Notes: generated from the sequence alone by a model not told the origin. Counted from the stretch's first letter, positions 24,594-34,332 are shown. The stretch is DNA of 64,000 nt from BOKV01 sp049289295 (GCA_049289295.1 JBATLL010000057.1:62001-126000); one strand, 5' to 3'. A program made the numbers and translations.

Positions 24594-27530
24594 ATGCTCG
24601 AAAAGACTTATGACGCAGCGGCGATCGAGCCGCGGATAGCAGCCAGATGGGATGAGGCCGACGCATTTCGCGCCGGAGCAGGTGCTGAGCCGGGTGCGGA
24701 CAGCTACTGCATTGTCATTCCGCCGCCCAACGTCACCGGTTCCCTGCACATGGGCCATGCGCTCAACAACACGCTGCAGGACATATTGTGCCGCTTCGAG
24801 CGCATGCGCGGCAAGGATGTGCTCTGGCAACCGGGCATGGACCACGCCGGCATCGCTACGCAGATGGTTGTCGAGCGCCAGCTGGCTGAGCGCCAGGAGC
24901 CGGGCCGCCGCGAGATGGGCCGTGACAAGTTCATCGAGCGTGTGTGGGAGTGGAAGGAAGAATCCGGCGGCACGATCTTCAACCAGTTGAAGCGCCTGGG
25001 CGCATCCTGCGACTGGTCGCGGGAACGCTTCACCATGGACGAGGGCCTGTCTGCCGCCGTTCTGGAGGTCTTTGTCAAACTGTATGGCGAGGGCCTGATC
25101 TATCGCGGCAAGCGCCTGGTCAACTGGGATCCGAAATTCGAAACTGCCATTTCCGATCTCGAAGTCGAGAATATCGAGGTCGACGGGCACATGTGGCATT
25201 TCCGGTATCCGCTGGCGGTCAATCCCGAGACCGGCGAGCGCGATACCTACGAATATGTCGAAAAGGATGCGGACGGAAACGTGACGCTGCGCGAAACCCG
25301 CGACTACATCTCCATCGCCACCACCAGGCCGGAGACCATGCTGGGCGACGGGGCGGTTGCGGTTCACCCCTCCGATGAGCGCTATGCGCCGATTGTCGGC
25401 AAATTGTGCGAAATCCCCGTCGGCCCGAAAGCGCATCGCCGCCTGATACCGATCATTACCGACGAGTATCCCGATCCGGATTTCGGTTCGGGTGCGGTGA
25501 AGATCACCGGAGCACACGATTTCAACGACTATGGCGTTGCCAGGCGCAATGCCATTCCCTGCTACCGGCTGATGGATATGAAGGCAGCCATGCGCGACGA
25601 TGGCGAACCATATGCCCGTTGCGCCCAGATGGCTGCGGATATCGTGCGCTCCGGGGGTTTACCGGATGAAAACACCGTCGATGGAATAAACCTGGTTCCA
25701 GATGACCTTCGCGGGCTGGACCGGTTCGAGGCGCGCAAGCGTGTTGTCGCGCAGATCAACGCCGAAGGACTGGCAGTTACCGTGAAGGACGAGGAGGGCA
25801 ATGACGCGCCCTTCGTCGAGAGCAGGAAGATCATGCAACCCTTCGGTGATCGCTCCCATGTGGTCATCGAACCCATGCTCACCGATCAGTGGTTTGCCGA
25901 TGCCAGGACCCTGGCTGGACCAGCCATCGAAAGCGTGCGGTCAGGGCGCACCAGTTTCGTGCCGAAGTCCTGGGAAAATACCTACTTCAACTGGATGGAA
26001 AACATCGAACCATGGTGCATTTCCCGTCAGCTCTGGTGGGGCCATCAGATTCCAGCCTGGTACGGGCCGGACGGCACCATCTTCGTTGAAAAGACGGAAG
26101 AACAGGCCCTGGACGCGGCGATCCAGTATTATCTCGCCCATGAAGGGCCATGGAAGGCCTGGGTCGAGGACAAGCTGGAGAATTTCAAGCCGGGCGAAAT
26201 CCTGACGCGTGACCCGGATGTTCTCGACACCTGGTTCTCTTCCGCACTGTGGCCCTTCTCGACGCTTGGCTGGCCGGAAAAGACCCCTGAGCTTTCGCGC
26301 TATTACCAGACCGATGTTCTGGTTACCGGTTTCGACATCATCTTCTTCTGGGTTGCCCGGATGATGATGATGGGCCTGCATTTCATGAAAGATGAAAACG
26401 GCGAGCCCGAAGAACCCTTCCACACCGTCTATGTTCATGCCCTTGTTCGCGACAAGAACGGGGCGAAGATGTCGAAGTCGAAGGGCAACGTCATCGATCC
26501 GCTCGAGCTTATCGACGAATATGGCGCTGATGCGCTGCGCTTCACGCTGGCCATCATGGCTGCGCAGGGCAGGGACGTGAAACTCGATCCCGCTCGCATT
26601 GCGGGCTATCGCAACTTCGCCACCAAACTGTGGAACGCAACGCGCTTCGGTGAATTGAATGGCGTGCGCCCGGTAGCCGGTTTCGATCCGGCAGACACGA
26701 GATTGACAATCAGCCGCTGGATATTGACCGAGCTTTCAGGTGTCACGGGCGAAATCTCCACCGCCCTCGAAAAATTCCGCTTCAACGATGCAGCTGCAAG
26801 CGCCTATCGCTTCGTCTGGAACACCTATTGCGACTGGTATGTCGAACTGCTCAAGCCTGTGTTTTCTGGCGACGATGAAGCGGCAAAGGCCGAATCGCAG
26901 GCCTGCGCGGCCTATGTCCTTGACGAGATCTGCAAGCTCCTGCACCCGTTCATGCCTTTCATCACCGAAGAACTGTGGCAGCATACGGCGGGCGACGGTG
27001 TAGCGCGCGACAGGCTGCTTTGCCACACGCAATGGCCGGTCGCCGATATTGTCGATAATGCGGCGGCAGAAGAAATCAACTGGCTCATCAATCTGGTCAG
27101 CGAAATCCGCTCCGTTCGTGCCGAAATGAACGTCAAGCCGGGCGATCAGCTGCCGCTGGTCGTGATCGAGGCGAACGAGACTACGCGTCATCGCCTTGCA
27201 CTGCACGCACCGGCAATCCAGCGTCTTGCCCGCATTGACCGGGTGGAAATGGCTGCCAGCGCGCCCAAGGCATCTGCCCAGTTCGTCATCGGCGAGGCCA
27301 CGGCATGCCTGCCACTGGAAGGCGTGATCGACTTCGCGGCAGAAGGCGCGCGCCTGGCCAGGGAAGTGAAGCGGCTGGAAGGCGAGATCAAACGCCTGGA
27401 AGGCAAGCTGGGTAACGCCAGGTTCGTCGCCAATGCGCCCGATGACGTGGTGGAAACCGAGCGTGAAAAGCTCGCCGACTATCAGGCACAGCTCAGTCGC
27501 GTTGCCAGCGCGCTGAAACGCATTTCCTGA
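24594..27530 (+). CDS. valS: Valyl-tRNA synthetase
   Basis: Class Ia synthetase of 978 residues that charges tRNA-Val and edits mischarged Thr. The HIGH motif reads H-M-G-H (about residue 52) following P-P-P-N-V-T-G-S-L. The KMSKS motif reads K-M-S-K-S-K-G-N at about 625. The CP1 editing domain lies between, and the C-terminal arm ends in a Leu/Lys/Glu-rich coiled coil (K-R-L-E-G-E-I-K-R-L-E-G). Length is normal for the family. A TTGACT hexamer at about 24517 may be part of its promoter, but the -10 is unclear. A perfect 10-base inverted repeat follows the gene. Confidence 0.98.
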   Translation: MLEKTYDAAAIEPRIAARWDEADAFRAGAGAEPGADSYCIVIPPPNVTGSLHMGHALNNTLQDILCRFERMRGKDVLWQPGMDHAGIATQMVVERQLAERQEPGRREMGRDKFIERVWEWKEESGGTIFNQLKRLGASCDWSRERFTMDEGLSAAVLEVFVKLYGEGLIYRGKRLVNWDPKFETAISDLEVENIEVDGHMWHFRYPLAVNPETGERDTYEYVEKDADGNVTLRETRDYISIATTRPETMLGDGAVAVHPSDERYAPIVGKLCEIPVGPKAHRRLIPIITDEYPDPDFGSGAVKITGAHDFNDYGVARRNAIPCYRLMDMKAAMRDDGEPYARCAQMAADIVRSGGLPDENTVDGINLVPDDLRGLDRFEARKRVVAQINAEGLAVTVKDEEGNDAPFVESRKIMQPFGDRSHVVIEPMLTDQWFADARTLAGPAIESVRSGRTSFVPKSWENTYFNWMENIEPWCISRQLWWGHQIPAWYGPDGTIFVEKTEEQALDAAIQYYLAHEGPWKAWVEDKLENFKPGEILTRDPDVLDTWFSSALWPFSTLGWPEKTPELSRYYQTDVLVTGFDIIFFWVARMMMMGLHFMKDENGEPEEPFHTVYVHALVRDKNGAKMSKSKGNVIDPLELIDEYGADALRFTLAIMAAQGRDVKLDPARIAGYRNFATKLWNATRFGELNGVRPVAGFDPADTRLTISRWILTELSGVTGEISTALEKFRFNDAAASAYRFVWNTYCDWYVELLKPVFSGDDEAAKAESQACAAYVLDEICKLLHPFMPFITEELWQHTAGDGVARDRLLCHTQWPVADIVDNAAAEEINWLINLVSEIRSVRAEMNVKPGDQLPLVVIEANETTRHRLALHAPAIQRLARIDRVEMAASAPKASAQFVIGEATACLPLEGVIDFAAEGARLAREVKRLEGEIKRLEGKLGNARFVANAPDDVVETEREKLADYQAQLSRVASALKRIS

Positions 27531-27543
27531 TGCCTGACCACAC

Positions 27544-27582
27544 CACAATGGCAGCGAGGCCCTGTGCCTTTTTGCCATTGTG
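27544..27582 (+). repeat. 10-base perfect inverted repeat after valS
   Basis: CACAATGGCA at 27544-27553 and TGCCATTGTG at 27573-27582 are exact complements around a 19-base loop that ends in a T-run. It begins 14 bases after the valS stop. It may end or stabilise the valS transcript, although the T-run lies in the loop rather than after the right arm, so it is not a textbook terminator. Confidence 0.55.
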
Positions 27583-27711
27583 CCGCGCTTGTTCCCGGTT
27601 GACGTTTATAGCCCTGATTTGCAATGCTTCCTGCAGTCCAGGGGCAGGGCTATAGTGAGGCACAGATTGCACATCATAATGATGCAATCGAGCGGGCAGG
27701 GGACAGTTACC

Positions 27712-28902
27712 ATGGACAGTTTCAAAAGCAGATCGTCAGCGCTCGCAGCAAGTGTTGCTGCCTGCCTTGCGGCGGGTGCAACGTCGGCAGTTGCAGGCGG
27801 TTATGATACGGGCGAACGGGACTGGGATTTCCTCTTCCAGAATGAGCCGGTCGCCGCCGAAGCCTCGGTGCGCTATATCCATCCCGACCGGAAACTGTCG
27901 AACATCACAGGCGTTTTCGGTCCCAGCGTCGATGTGAGCGAAGCCTCGCCATTCTCGATTTATCGCGCCAGTGCGGCGATGAAACTTTCAGACAATGCGC
28001 GTTGCCTTGCCAGCTATCGCGAGCCATGGGCAGGCCATGCCATCTACGGCAGGAACTGGACCTATGCCAGTTCCGCGACCGAGCAGCATTTTTCCTCCAC
28101 CGACCTTGGCGTGACCTGCGCCGTGTCGATGCCGCTTGAGAAAGGCCAGATAAGCCTTCTGGGTGGTTGGTCCTGGCAGGAAGTGAGTTATGAACTGGAC
28201 CAGTTCTTTGCCGTGGGGCCGGGCTTGCTGGCAACCACGCGGGTCAAGGATTCTGCAAATGCCTGGCGTCTGGGTGTCGCCTATGAAATCCAGGAATATG
28301 CCTTGCGGGCAAGCCTGATCTGGAACTCGCCGGTCGACTACGAGATGAGCGGAACAGTCAACAATCCCGCCGCGGTTTTCAACGGCCCCGTCGCCGGTTC
28401 ACTGACAATGCCGCAGTCTGTCGAGGCAAAGTTCCAGTCTGGCATCGCGCCAGGCTGGCTTGCCTTCGGATCGGTCAAATGGACGGACTGGAGCGTCACC
28501 GACAACATGCCGCTGTGCTCGACCGCGCTGCCGATCGCATGCACCATACCTGTCGCGGTCAGCGGCCTCACCCTGCTATTCAAGGATAGCTGGACATTGA
28601 CCGCGGGCGCAGCACACCAGTTCAACGAGAGTTTCTCGCTGGCCGGCAGCATCACATGGGATCAGGGTGCAACACAGGGCTTCACATCCCAGACCGACAC
28701 CTGGGTCGCCGGGCTGACAGCGGTCCTCACACCTTCAAGAGGCTTCGAGTTCAAGCTCGGCGGTACCGCAGGCATCATGACCGGCGGTTCCGCTTCAACG
28801 CTTGTGCTGCCCGGTGGCATACCCAATCCGGTCGGATACACCGCGACCTTCGGCGATGATTTCGTCTACTCGCTGAACGCCTCCGCGACCCTGCGGTTCT
28901 GA
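27712..28902 (+). CDS. OmpP1/FadL-family outer membrane protein
   Basis: A 396-residue predicted beta-barrel. The signal peptide is about 1-28 (A-A-C-L-A-A-G-A-T-S-A-V-A, cleavage near A-V-A-G-G). Alternating hydrophobic strands follow, and the chain ends in A-T-L-R-F, the aromatic terminus recognised by the Bam machine. FadL-type proteins carry long-chain fatty acids or other hydrophobic compounds across the outer membrane. Two Cys pairs are present, which is unusual but seen in some relatives. The start at 27712 fits the signal peptide; the open frame continues upstream without one. It converges on ppk2 with only 3 bases between stops. Confidence 0.88.
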   Translation: MDSFKSRSSALAASVAACLAAGATSAVAGGYDTGERDWDFLFQNEPVAAEASVRYIHPDRKLSNITGVFGPSVDVSEASPFSIYRASAAMKLSDNARCLASYREPWAGHAIYGRNWTYASSATEQHFSSTDLGVTCAVSMPLEKGQISLLGGWSWQEVSYELDQFFAVGPGLLATTRVKDSANAWRLGVAYEIQEYALRASLIWNSPVDYEMSGTVNNPAAVFNGPVAGSLTMPQSVEAKFQSGIAPGWLAFGSVKWTDWSVTDNMPLCSTALPIACTIPVAVSGLTLLFKDSWTLTAGAAHQFNESFSLAGSITWDQGATQGFTSQTDTWVAGLTAVLTPSRGFEFKLGGTAGIMTGGSASTLVLPGGIPNPVGYTATFGDDFVYSLNASATLRF

Positions 28903-28905
28903 CCC

Positions 28906-29916
28906 CTAGTTCTCGCCGTTGGCAGATGCCTTGCGCTGCTCTGGATGGAGGGACTTGCCGAGAATATGGTCGTCCGTGCCGATGACGTGGCTTGCACTGC
29001 TGACGATGAGCGGATCGGGCGCATGCGCCACTTTCGCATCGCGGCCCGGATAGGGCAGGTTTTCCAGGAAATGCAGCATGCAGTTCAGTCTGGCGCGCTT
29101 CTTGTCGTCCGACTTGACAACCGTCCATGGCGCGTCTGCCGTGTCGGTGTAGAAGAACATTGCTTCCTTGGCCTCGGTATAGTCGTCCCACTTGTCGAGT
29201 GATGCCTTGTCGATCGGTGACAGTTTCCACTGCTTCAGTGGGTCGTTCTCCCGCGCCTTGAACCGGCGGCGTTGCTCATCACGCGTGACCGAGAACCAGT
29301 ATTTGAAGAGCCTGATTCCCGAGCGCGTGAACATGCGCTCCAGTTCCGGCGTCTCGCGCATGAATTCCAGATATTCGTTCGGATTGCAGAAACCCATGAC
29401 CCGTTCCACCCCGGCGCGATTGTACCAGGAGCGGTCGAACATCACGATTTCACCGGCTGACGGCAGATGCTCGATGTAGCGCTGGAAATACCATTGGGAT
29501 TTTTCCCGGTCCGTCGGCTTTGCGAGCGCGACTACCCTGGCCGTGCGTGGATTGAGATGCTCCATGTACCGCTTGATCGTTCCGCCCTTGCCAGCCGCAT
29601 CGCGGCCCTCGAAAAGGATCACGATTCGCTGGCCGGTTTCCTCGACCCAGCGCTGCGCCTTCAGCAGTTCGACCTGCAGGTTCGCCTTCGACTGCTCATA
29701 GGTTGGGCGGCGCATCCTGTTCTTGTAGGGATAGACCGACTGCTCGAAAGCGGATTCGCTTCGCAGGGGTGCAGAACCGGCGTTCGAGGCAATCGATTGG
29801 GCGATTGCCGAGCGCGTGTCGTCACACGCTTCCGCTTTCACTTCCGCAGGCACGGCAGGCGGGCCTTTCACGGCGACATTGTTCTTGACAGATTTCGGGT
29901 CTGATTTTGCAGACAT
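28906..29916 (-). CDS. ppk2: Polyphosphate kinase 2
   Basis: A PPK2-family kinase, 336 residues, that transfers phosphate between polyphosphate and nucleoside diphosphates. The Walker A motif G-R-D-A-A-G-K-G is at 104-111 and the Walker B-like F-D-R-S-W-Y-N-R at about 160-167. The lid region R-R-R-F-K-A-R and D-K-W-D-D-Y-T follow. A 65-residue N-terminal extension rich in Ser/Ala precedes the single kinase domain. GGGAG lies upstream of the ATG. A perfect FNR/FixK-type box sits about 70 bases upstream, so oxygen-limited expression is likely. Class I single-domain PPK2 is the best fit. Confidence 0.96.
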   Translation of the reverse strand: MSAKSDPKSVKNNVAVKGPPAVPAEVKAEACDDTRSAIAQSIASNAGSAPLRSESAFEQSVYPYKNRMRRPTYEQSKANLQVELLKAQRWVEETGQRIVILFEGRDAAGKGGTIKRYMEHLNPRTARVVALAKPTDREKSQWYFQRYIEHLPSAGEIVMFDRSWYNRAGVERVMGFCNPNEYLEFMRETPELERMFTRSGIRLFKYWFSVTRDEQRRRFKARENDPLKQWKLSPIDKASLDKWDDYTEAKEAMFFYTDTADAPWTVVKSDDKKRARLNCMLHFLENLPYPGRDAKVAHAPDPLIVSSASHVIGTDDHILGKSLHPEQRKASANGEN

Positions 29917-29978
29917 GAGCGCACTCCCATTTGGATATTGTCACCCGTGGAGTTTGCATCCTGCGCGCTTGCGATTCA

Positions 29979-29992
29979 TTGATTTCAATCAA
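29979..29992 (-). promoter_or_regulatory. Perfect FNR/FixK-type box upstream of ppk2
   Basis: TTGATTTCAATCAA matches TTGAT-N4-ATCAA at all ten fixed positions. The centre is about 70 bases from the ppk2 ATG (29916). A class II promoter would place the transcript start near 29944. It lies 34 bases or more past the stop of the upstream methyltransferase gene, so ppk2 has its own promoter. Confidence 0.8.
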
Positions 29993-30025
29993 GACGCCAA
30001 AGTGCCCGCATTATCTGCGCCGCGT

Positions 30026-30658
30026 TCAAAGGCGTGTCAGCGAAAGCACCCAGCCGGTGAGACCGATCCCTGGTAAGTGTTCGCCTTTCTCCGCCTCGAC
30101 GAGCGAAAGGCGTCCGTCCTTTTCCAGTGCCACGATTTTCGATATCAGGCTGCCTTCCTCATAGAAATGATCGTTGAGGCCGATGATGATCGGTGCCCCT
30201 GGCTGCGATACGCGCATGAATTCCTCGAGCGCGTCCGCCTGCACATGGCCGAACGAGAATACGCCGACAGCAGCAATGCCGCCATATTCGCCATCGGGGG
30301 CATCAAGCGGCGGCCGGTTGAGATCGGCAGTAAAGAGTTTCGTATAGGCACCCGTTGCGAACGCCTTTTCCAGCATCCCCGTCGACAGGTCGCAACCATC
30401 AACATGGCTGAACCCTGCATCGGCCAGCGCAACACCTGAAAGCCCGGTCCCGCAACCAACGTCCAGGACCCGCGCGCCCGTATCCTTGAGCATGCGCGAC
30501 AGCGCTTCCGCGCAGCGTCTGGGCTGCTGGTAGTTGTTTTCCGCCAGTTCCTCGTCATAGACCTCCGACCACTGGTCGTAATAGTCGCGCACCTCGCCGG
30601 TCGTCCTGTTTGCATAGGCATTGCCGAGGAACCGCTTTTTACCGCCGTCACCGCTCAT
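30026..30658 (-). CDS. Class I SAM-dependent methyltransferase
   Basis: A 210-residue methyltransferase of the class I Rossmann fold. Motif I is V-L-D-V-G-C-G-T-G-L-S-G, followed by an acidic end of strand 2 (G-C-D-L-S). N-terminal helices contain Y-D-Q-W-S-E-V-Y-D, typical of the UbiE/small-molecule group. The ATG at 30658 is chosen because AAGGAGG sits eight bases upstream; longer in-frame starts at 30682 and 30817 lack a site. Substrate unknown. It lies upstream of ppk2, but the latter has its own FNR-type box. Confidence 0.87.
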   Translation of the reverse strand: MSGDGGKKRFLGNAYANRTTGEVRDYYDQWSEVYDEELAENNYQQPRRCAEALSRMLKDTGARVLDVGCGTGLSGVALADAGFSHVDGCDLSTGMLEKAFATGAYTKLFTADLNRPPLDAPDGEYGGIAAVGVFSFGHVQADALEEFMRVSQPGAPIIIGLNDHFYEEGSLISKIVALEKDGRLSLVEAEKGEHLPGIGLTGWVLSLTRL

Positions 30659-30981
30659 CCAACCCGCCTCCTTGCTGGACATATGTTCCATCATATCGTG
30701 GCAGTTTTGCAACAGCGCTGTAAAGACTGATTGGCTATAAGCAGCCTTGCGGTCAGCTTTGGCGGATTGCCCAGTTTCGGCCATAAACGGGGAAAAGGTG
30801 GTCCCGTCCGGAAACAATGGGCATTTGCGAGCCTTGGCCGCCAGGAAATTTTCTCCGTTTCGTGTCTTCGCACGGCGGGATAACAGAAAAGAAACCGGCA
30901 GCTGCGCAAATCCTGTCCCTGGGCGGGGCCTGATGCAGGCATTGCCGCCAAGGGTGCAATCAATATCCGGAAGGGGATGGC
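30659..30981. other. Divergent intergenic region with no gene seen
   Basis: A 323-base gap between the methyltransferase and ilvD, which point away from each other. Both promoters must lie here. I see no small gene with a ribosome-binding site, no clear terminator-type hairpin or leader peptide with branched-chain codons, and no FNR-type box. Confidence 0.6.
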
Positions 30982-32715
30982 ATGGACGCGAAGGTCAAAG
31001 GGCAAATAGACAAGTCGAAGCTGCCGAGCAGGCATACGACGGTGGGGCCGGCAAAGGCACCGCACCGTTCCTATCTCTATGCCATGGGCCTGTCAGCCGA
31101 CGAGATTGCCCAGCCGCTGGTTGGCGTCGCTTCCTGTTGGAACGAAGCTGCCCCTTGCAACATCTCCCTCATGCGCCAGGCACAGGTGGTCAAGAAGGGT
31201 GTCGCGGCTGCCCATGGCACGCCGCGCGAATTCTGCACGATCACGGTGACCGATGGCATCGCCATGGGCCACCAGGGCATGAAGTCCTCGCTGGTATCGC
31301 GTGAAGTCATCGCCGACTCGGTCGAACTGACGATGCGCGGACATTGCTATGACGCGCTGGTTGGCCTTGCGGGCTGCGACAAGTCACTGCCCGGCATGAT
31401 GATGGCCATGGTGCGCCTCAACGTGCCATCCGTCTTCATCTATGGCGGTTCGATCCTTCCCGGCAACTTCAAGGGTCGCCAGATCACTGTGCAGGATGTG
31501 TTCGAAGCCGTTGGCCAGCATTCGGTTGGCGCGATGTCGGACGATGACCTTGAACTGATCGAGCAGGTAGCCTGCCCATCGGCTGGATCCTGCGGCGCGC
31601 AGTTCACCGCCAACACCATGGCAACTGTCGCCGAGGCAATTGGTCTGGCGCTGCCCTATAGCTGTGGCGCACCCGCGCCTTATGAAATCCGCGACCGGTT
31701 CTGCTTTGCTTCGGGCGAAAAGGTGATGGAACTGATCGCCAGCAACATCCGCCCGCGCGATATCGTGACGCGCAAGGCACTGGAAAACGCAGCCGCCGTC
31801 GTTGCTGCTTCAGGTGGCTCGACCAATGCCGCGTTGCACCTGCCGGCCATCGCGCATGAATGCGGCATCAAGTTCGACCTGTTCGACGTTGCAAAGATTT
31901 TCAGGAAGACACCTTACATCGCCGATCTCAAGCCGGGCGGCAAATATGTCGCCAAGGACATGTTCGAAGCAGGCGGCATTCCATTGCTGATGAAGACGCT
32001 TTTCGAGCACGGCTATCTGCATGGCGATTGCATGACGGTGACTGGCCGCACTTTGGCCGAAAACATGTCCCATATAAAATGGAACGACATGCAGGACGTT
32101 GTCTATCCGGCGAACAAGCCGATCACCAGGACAGGCGGCGTCGTGGGTCTCAAGGGAAATATCGCCAGCGAAGGCGCGATCGTGAAGGTCGCAGGAATGT
32201 CCAATCTGAAGTTCTCCGGCCCGGCACGCTGCTTTGATTCCGAAGAAGAGTGCTTCGCCGCGGTGACGAAGAAGAAATACAAGGAAGGCGAAGTGCTCGT
32301 CATCCGCTACGAAGGCCCCAAGGGCGGCCCGGGCATGCGTGAAATGCTTGCCACGACCGCAGCCCTTTATGGCCAGGGAATGGGCGACAAGGTCGCACTG
32401 ATCACGGACGGCCGCTTCTCCGGTGCTACCCGTGGTTTCTGCATCGGCCATGTTGGACCGGAAGCAGCCGTTGGCGGCCCGATCGGCCTGCTCAAGGACG
32501 GCGACGTCATCGAGATCGATGCGGTCAAGGGGACACTCAACGTGCAGCTCTCCGACAAGGAACTGGCCGCACGTGCGAAGAAATGGAAACCGCGCAGCAC
32601 GGATTACCAGTCCGGTGCGCTTTGGAAATATGCCCAGACAGTGGGAACCGCGCGCGACGGCGCGGTCACGCATCCGGGCGGAGCGAAAGAAACACACTGC
32701 TATGCGGATATCTGA
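30982..32715 (+). CDS. ilvD: Dihydroxy-acid dehydratase
   Basis: IlvD/Edd-family enzyme of 577 residues in branched-chain amino acid synthesis, making the 2-keto acids from dihydroxy acids with an Fe-S cluster. Cluster Cys residues are seen in S-C-W-N-E, G-C-D-K-S and the P-S-A-G-S-C-G motif. The S-G-G-S-T-N-A substrate loop and [10 protein letters not shown] near the C-terminus are intact. The length matches the shorter IlvD type rather than the 610-residue form. GGGG lies 6 bases before the start. Its last 14 bases overlap the exoR-like gene. Confidence 0.95.
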   Translation: MDAKVKGQIDKSKLPSRHTTVGPAKAPHRSYLYAMGLSADEIAQPLVGVASCWNEAAPCNISLMRQAQVVKKGVAAAHGTPREFCTITVTDGIAMGHQGMKSSLVSREVIADSVELTMRGHCYDALVGLAGCDKSLPGMMMAMVRLNVPSVFIYGGSILPGNFKGRQITVQDVFEAVGQHSVGAMSDDDLELIEQVACPSAGSCGAQFTANTMATVAEAIGLALPYSCGAPAPYEIRDRFCFASGEKVMELIASNIRPRDIVTRKALENAAAVVAASGGSTNAALHLPAIAHECGIKFDLFDVAKIFRKTPYIADLKPGGKYVAKDMFEAGGIPLLMKTLFEHGYLHGDCMTVTGRTLAENMSHIKWNDMQDVVYPANKPITRTGGVVGLKGNIASEGAIVKVAGMSNLKFSGPARCFDSEEECFAAVTKKKYKEGEVLVIRYEGPKGGPGMREMLATTAALYGQGMGDKVALITDGRFSGATRGFCIGHVGPEAAVGGPIGLLKDGDVIEIDAVKGTLNVQLSDKELAARAKKWKPRSTDYQSGALWKYAQTVGTARDGAVTHPGGAKETHCYADI

Positions 32716-33502
32716 TCGGTTGGCAGCCGCGATGATTGGGGTGATGCTGGTGGCACTTGTGCCGGCCACCCCTGCTGTCGCCTTCGATCCTGCCAAGATT
32801 TTCGAGAAGGAAAAGCCGGGATCGGGTGCGATCTTCCGGTTCTTCTTCTCTGCCCGCAAGAAGGGCCAGGATCAGGAAGCTGTCGGCGCGCTGAAATATG
32901 CAGCCGATAAGGGTGACCATGCCGCACAGTGGAAGCTCGGCCGCATGTATCAGACCGGCGACGGCGTGCAGATCAATCATGGCGAGGCCTTCGCCATCTA
33001 TCGCGGTATTGTCGACGATTATGCAAATGCGCAGCCGGGTTCGGCAGACTGGCAGTTCACAGCCAACGCCATGGTTCTGCTGGGCGACTATTATCTGAAT
33101 GGCGTTCCTGAATCAGGTATCGCCAGGAATGTCGGCGAAGCGCGCATCATGTTCACGACCGCCGCGACCTATTTCTCCCACCCTGAGGCCCAGTACAAGC
33201 TTGCGCGCATGTATCTGGAAGGCGAAAACCCGCAAGGTGACGTGATTCAGGCAGCCCGCATGCTGAAGTCCGCAGCGGCAAATGGCCATGTGGGCGCCGA
33301 AGCGCTGCTCGGCCAGCTGCTGTTCGATGGTCGTTTCCTGCGTCGCGATCCCGTGCGCGGCCTCTACATGATGCTCAACGCCCAGCGCCGTGCGGCTGGA
33401 AATGACGCTTCATGGATCACGTCGATGCAGGAAGAGGCGTTTGCCCTGGCAAGCGAAGATGAGCGGCGCGCCGCCATCGCCATGACCCAAATGCAGCAAT
33501 AA
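32702..33502 (+). CDS. exoR: ExoR-like periplasmic Sel1-repeat regulator
   Basis: A 266-residue exported Sel1/TPR-repeat protein. A signal peptide (about 1-27, ending A-V-A-F-D) is followed by a run of Sel1 repeats ([27 protein letters not shown]). The C-terminal segment [19 protein letters not shown] matches the end of rhizobial ExoR closely. In Sinorhizobium and Agrobacterium, ExoR binds the ExoS/ChvG sensor in the periplasm and holds down exopolysaccharide genes. The gene starts inside the ilvD 3' end, overlapping by 14 bases. No ExoS/ChvI pair is in the window. Confidence 0.85.
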   Translation: MRISDRLAAAMIGVMLVALVPATPAVAFDPAKIFEKEKPGSGAIFRFFFSARKKGQDQEAVGALKYAADKGDHAAQWKLGRMYQTGDGVQINHGEAFAIYRGIVDDYANAQPGSADWQFTANAMVLLGDYYLNGVPESGIARNVGEARIMFTTAATYFSHPEAQYKLARMYLEGENPQGDVIQAARMLKSAAANGHVGAEALLGQLLFDGRFLRRDPVRGLYMMLNAQRRAAGNDASWITSMQEEAFALASEDERRAAIAMTQMQQ

Positions 33503-33528
33503 CCGCTTCAGGTTTTCCTGGAAGACTG

Positions 33529-33951
33529 TCAGCTGACGCGCTGCCCGTCTGCATCGATGAGCAGTGCGCCATCCTCCTTGTACAGCGGGCCAGGCGGCAG
33601 CCGGTCGAGCAGGTCGAGCACCGTTTCGCTCGGACGGCACAGTTTCACGCCTCTGGCGCTGCACACGATAGGCCTGTTGACCAGGACCGGATGTTCGAGC
33701 ATCGCTTCCAGCAACTGGGCATCGCCGACTTTGGGATCAAGCAGGCCAAGTGCTTCGGCAGGCGACTTCGTCGTTCTCAACGCTCCGCGCGGTGTGAGTC
33801 CGGCGGCGGCGAACAGGCCCAGCAGTTGCGGGCGTGTCCATCCTTCCTTCATATAGTCGATGATGACTGGCTCATGGCCAGCGGCACGGATGATCGCCAG
33901 AACATTGCGCGACGTGCCGCACTCTTCATTGTGGTGAATGACAATCGCCAT
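33529..33951 (-). CDS. arsC: ArsC-family reductase (thioredoxin fold)
   Basis: A 140-residue protein of the glutaredoxin-coupled ArsC family. The active Cys lies in N-E-E-C-G-T-S-R after the first strand. The N-R-P-I-V segment and downstream Arg residues (C-S-A-R-G, L-C-R-P-S) supply the oxyanion-binding arginines. The ATG at 33951 gives the standard M-A-I-V-I-H-H-N start. There is no ars operon, ArsB or ArsR nearby, so arsenate reduction is likely by family only. It converges on exoR with a 26-base gap. Confidence 0.88.
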   Translation of the reverse strand: MAIVIHHNEECGTSRNVLAIIRAAGHEPVIIDYMKEGWTRPQLLGLFAAAGLTPRGALRTTKSPAEALGLLDPKVGDAQLLEAMLEHPVLVNRPIVCSARGVKLCRPSETVLDLLDRLPPGPLYKEDGALLIDADGQRVS

Positions 33952-34044
33952 GCTCGGTCCCTTGGCTCCGTCCCGCAACTATCATCGCATAACTGGCAGG
34001 CGGCAACGCCGTACACGGGCTGATAATGCATGACGTCCGGATGA

Positions 34045-34332
34045 TCAGCCAGCAGGAAACAATGCCAGCAGGTGAAATGCAGGATCGCGCGGTGTGAGAG
34101 CGGAAACGGGGCAGGGCTGGTTCAGGAACGTCCAGCTCGTATTGTTGAGTACACGCTCACAGCGGGCCAGCATCATGCCCTTTGCCGTCTTGATGCAGGC
34201 CGTCTGTCCCTCGACCGTGTCACCGCCTGTGTGGCGGCAGGTGCAATCCCCGTTGGGACCGGCAAGCGCGCCAACCGGTGCTATCGAGATTGCTAATACG
34301 GCGAATGCCGTTTTGAGCGGCAGATTCAACAT
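34045..34332 (-). CDS. Small exported Cys-containing hypothetical protein
   Basis: A 95-residue protein with a clear signal peptide (about 1-24, A-P-V-G-A-L-A). The short mature domain has four Cys: C-T-C close to the cleavage site, C-I-K-T-A, A-R-C-E and P-C. The N-N-T-S-W-T-F-L segment is a pattern I recall from other Hyphomicrobiales exported proteins of similar size. Two disulfides are likely. Function unknown. It lies between the ArsC gene and xthA on the same strand; start ATG at 34332. Confidence 0.7.
   Translation of the reverse strand: MLNLPLKTAFAVLAISIAPVGALAGPNGDCTCRHTGGDTVEGQTACIKTAKGMMLARCERVLNNTSWTFLNQPCPVSALTPRDPAFHLLALFPAG

Noticed and set aside
33529..33951. An arsenic-resistance operon
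   Set aside because: Only a lone ArsC-family gene is present. No arsR, arsB/acr3 or arsH is adjacent.
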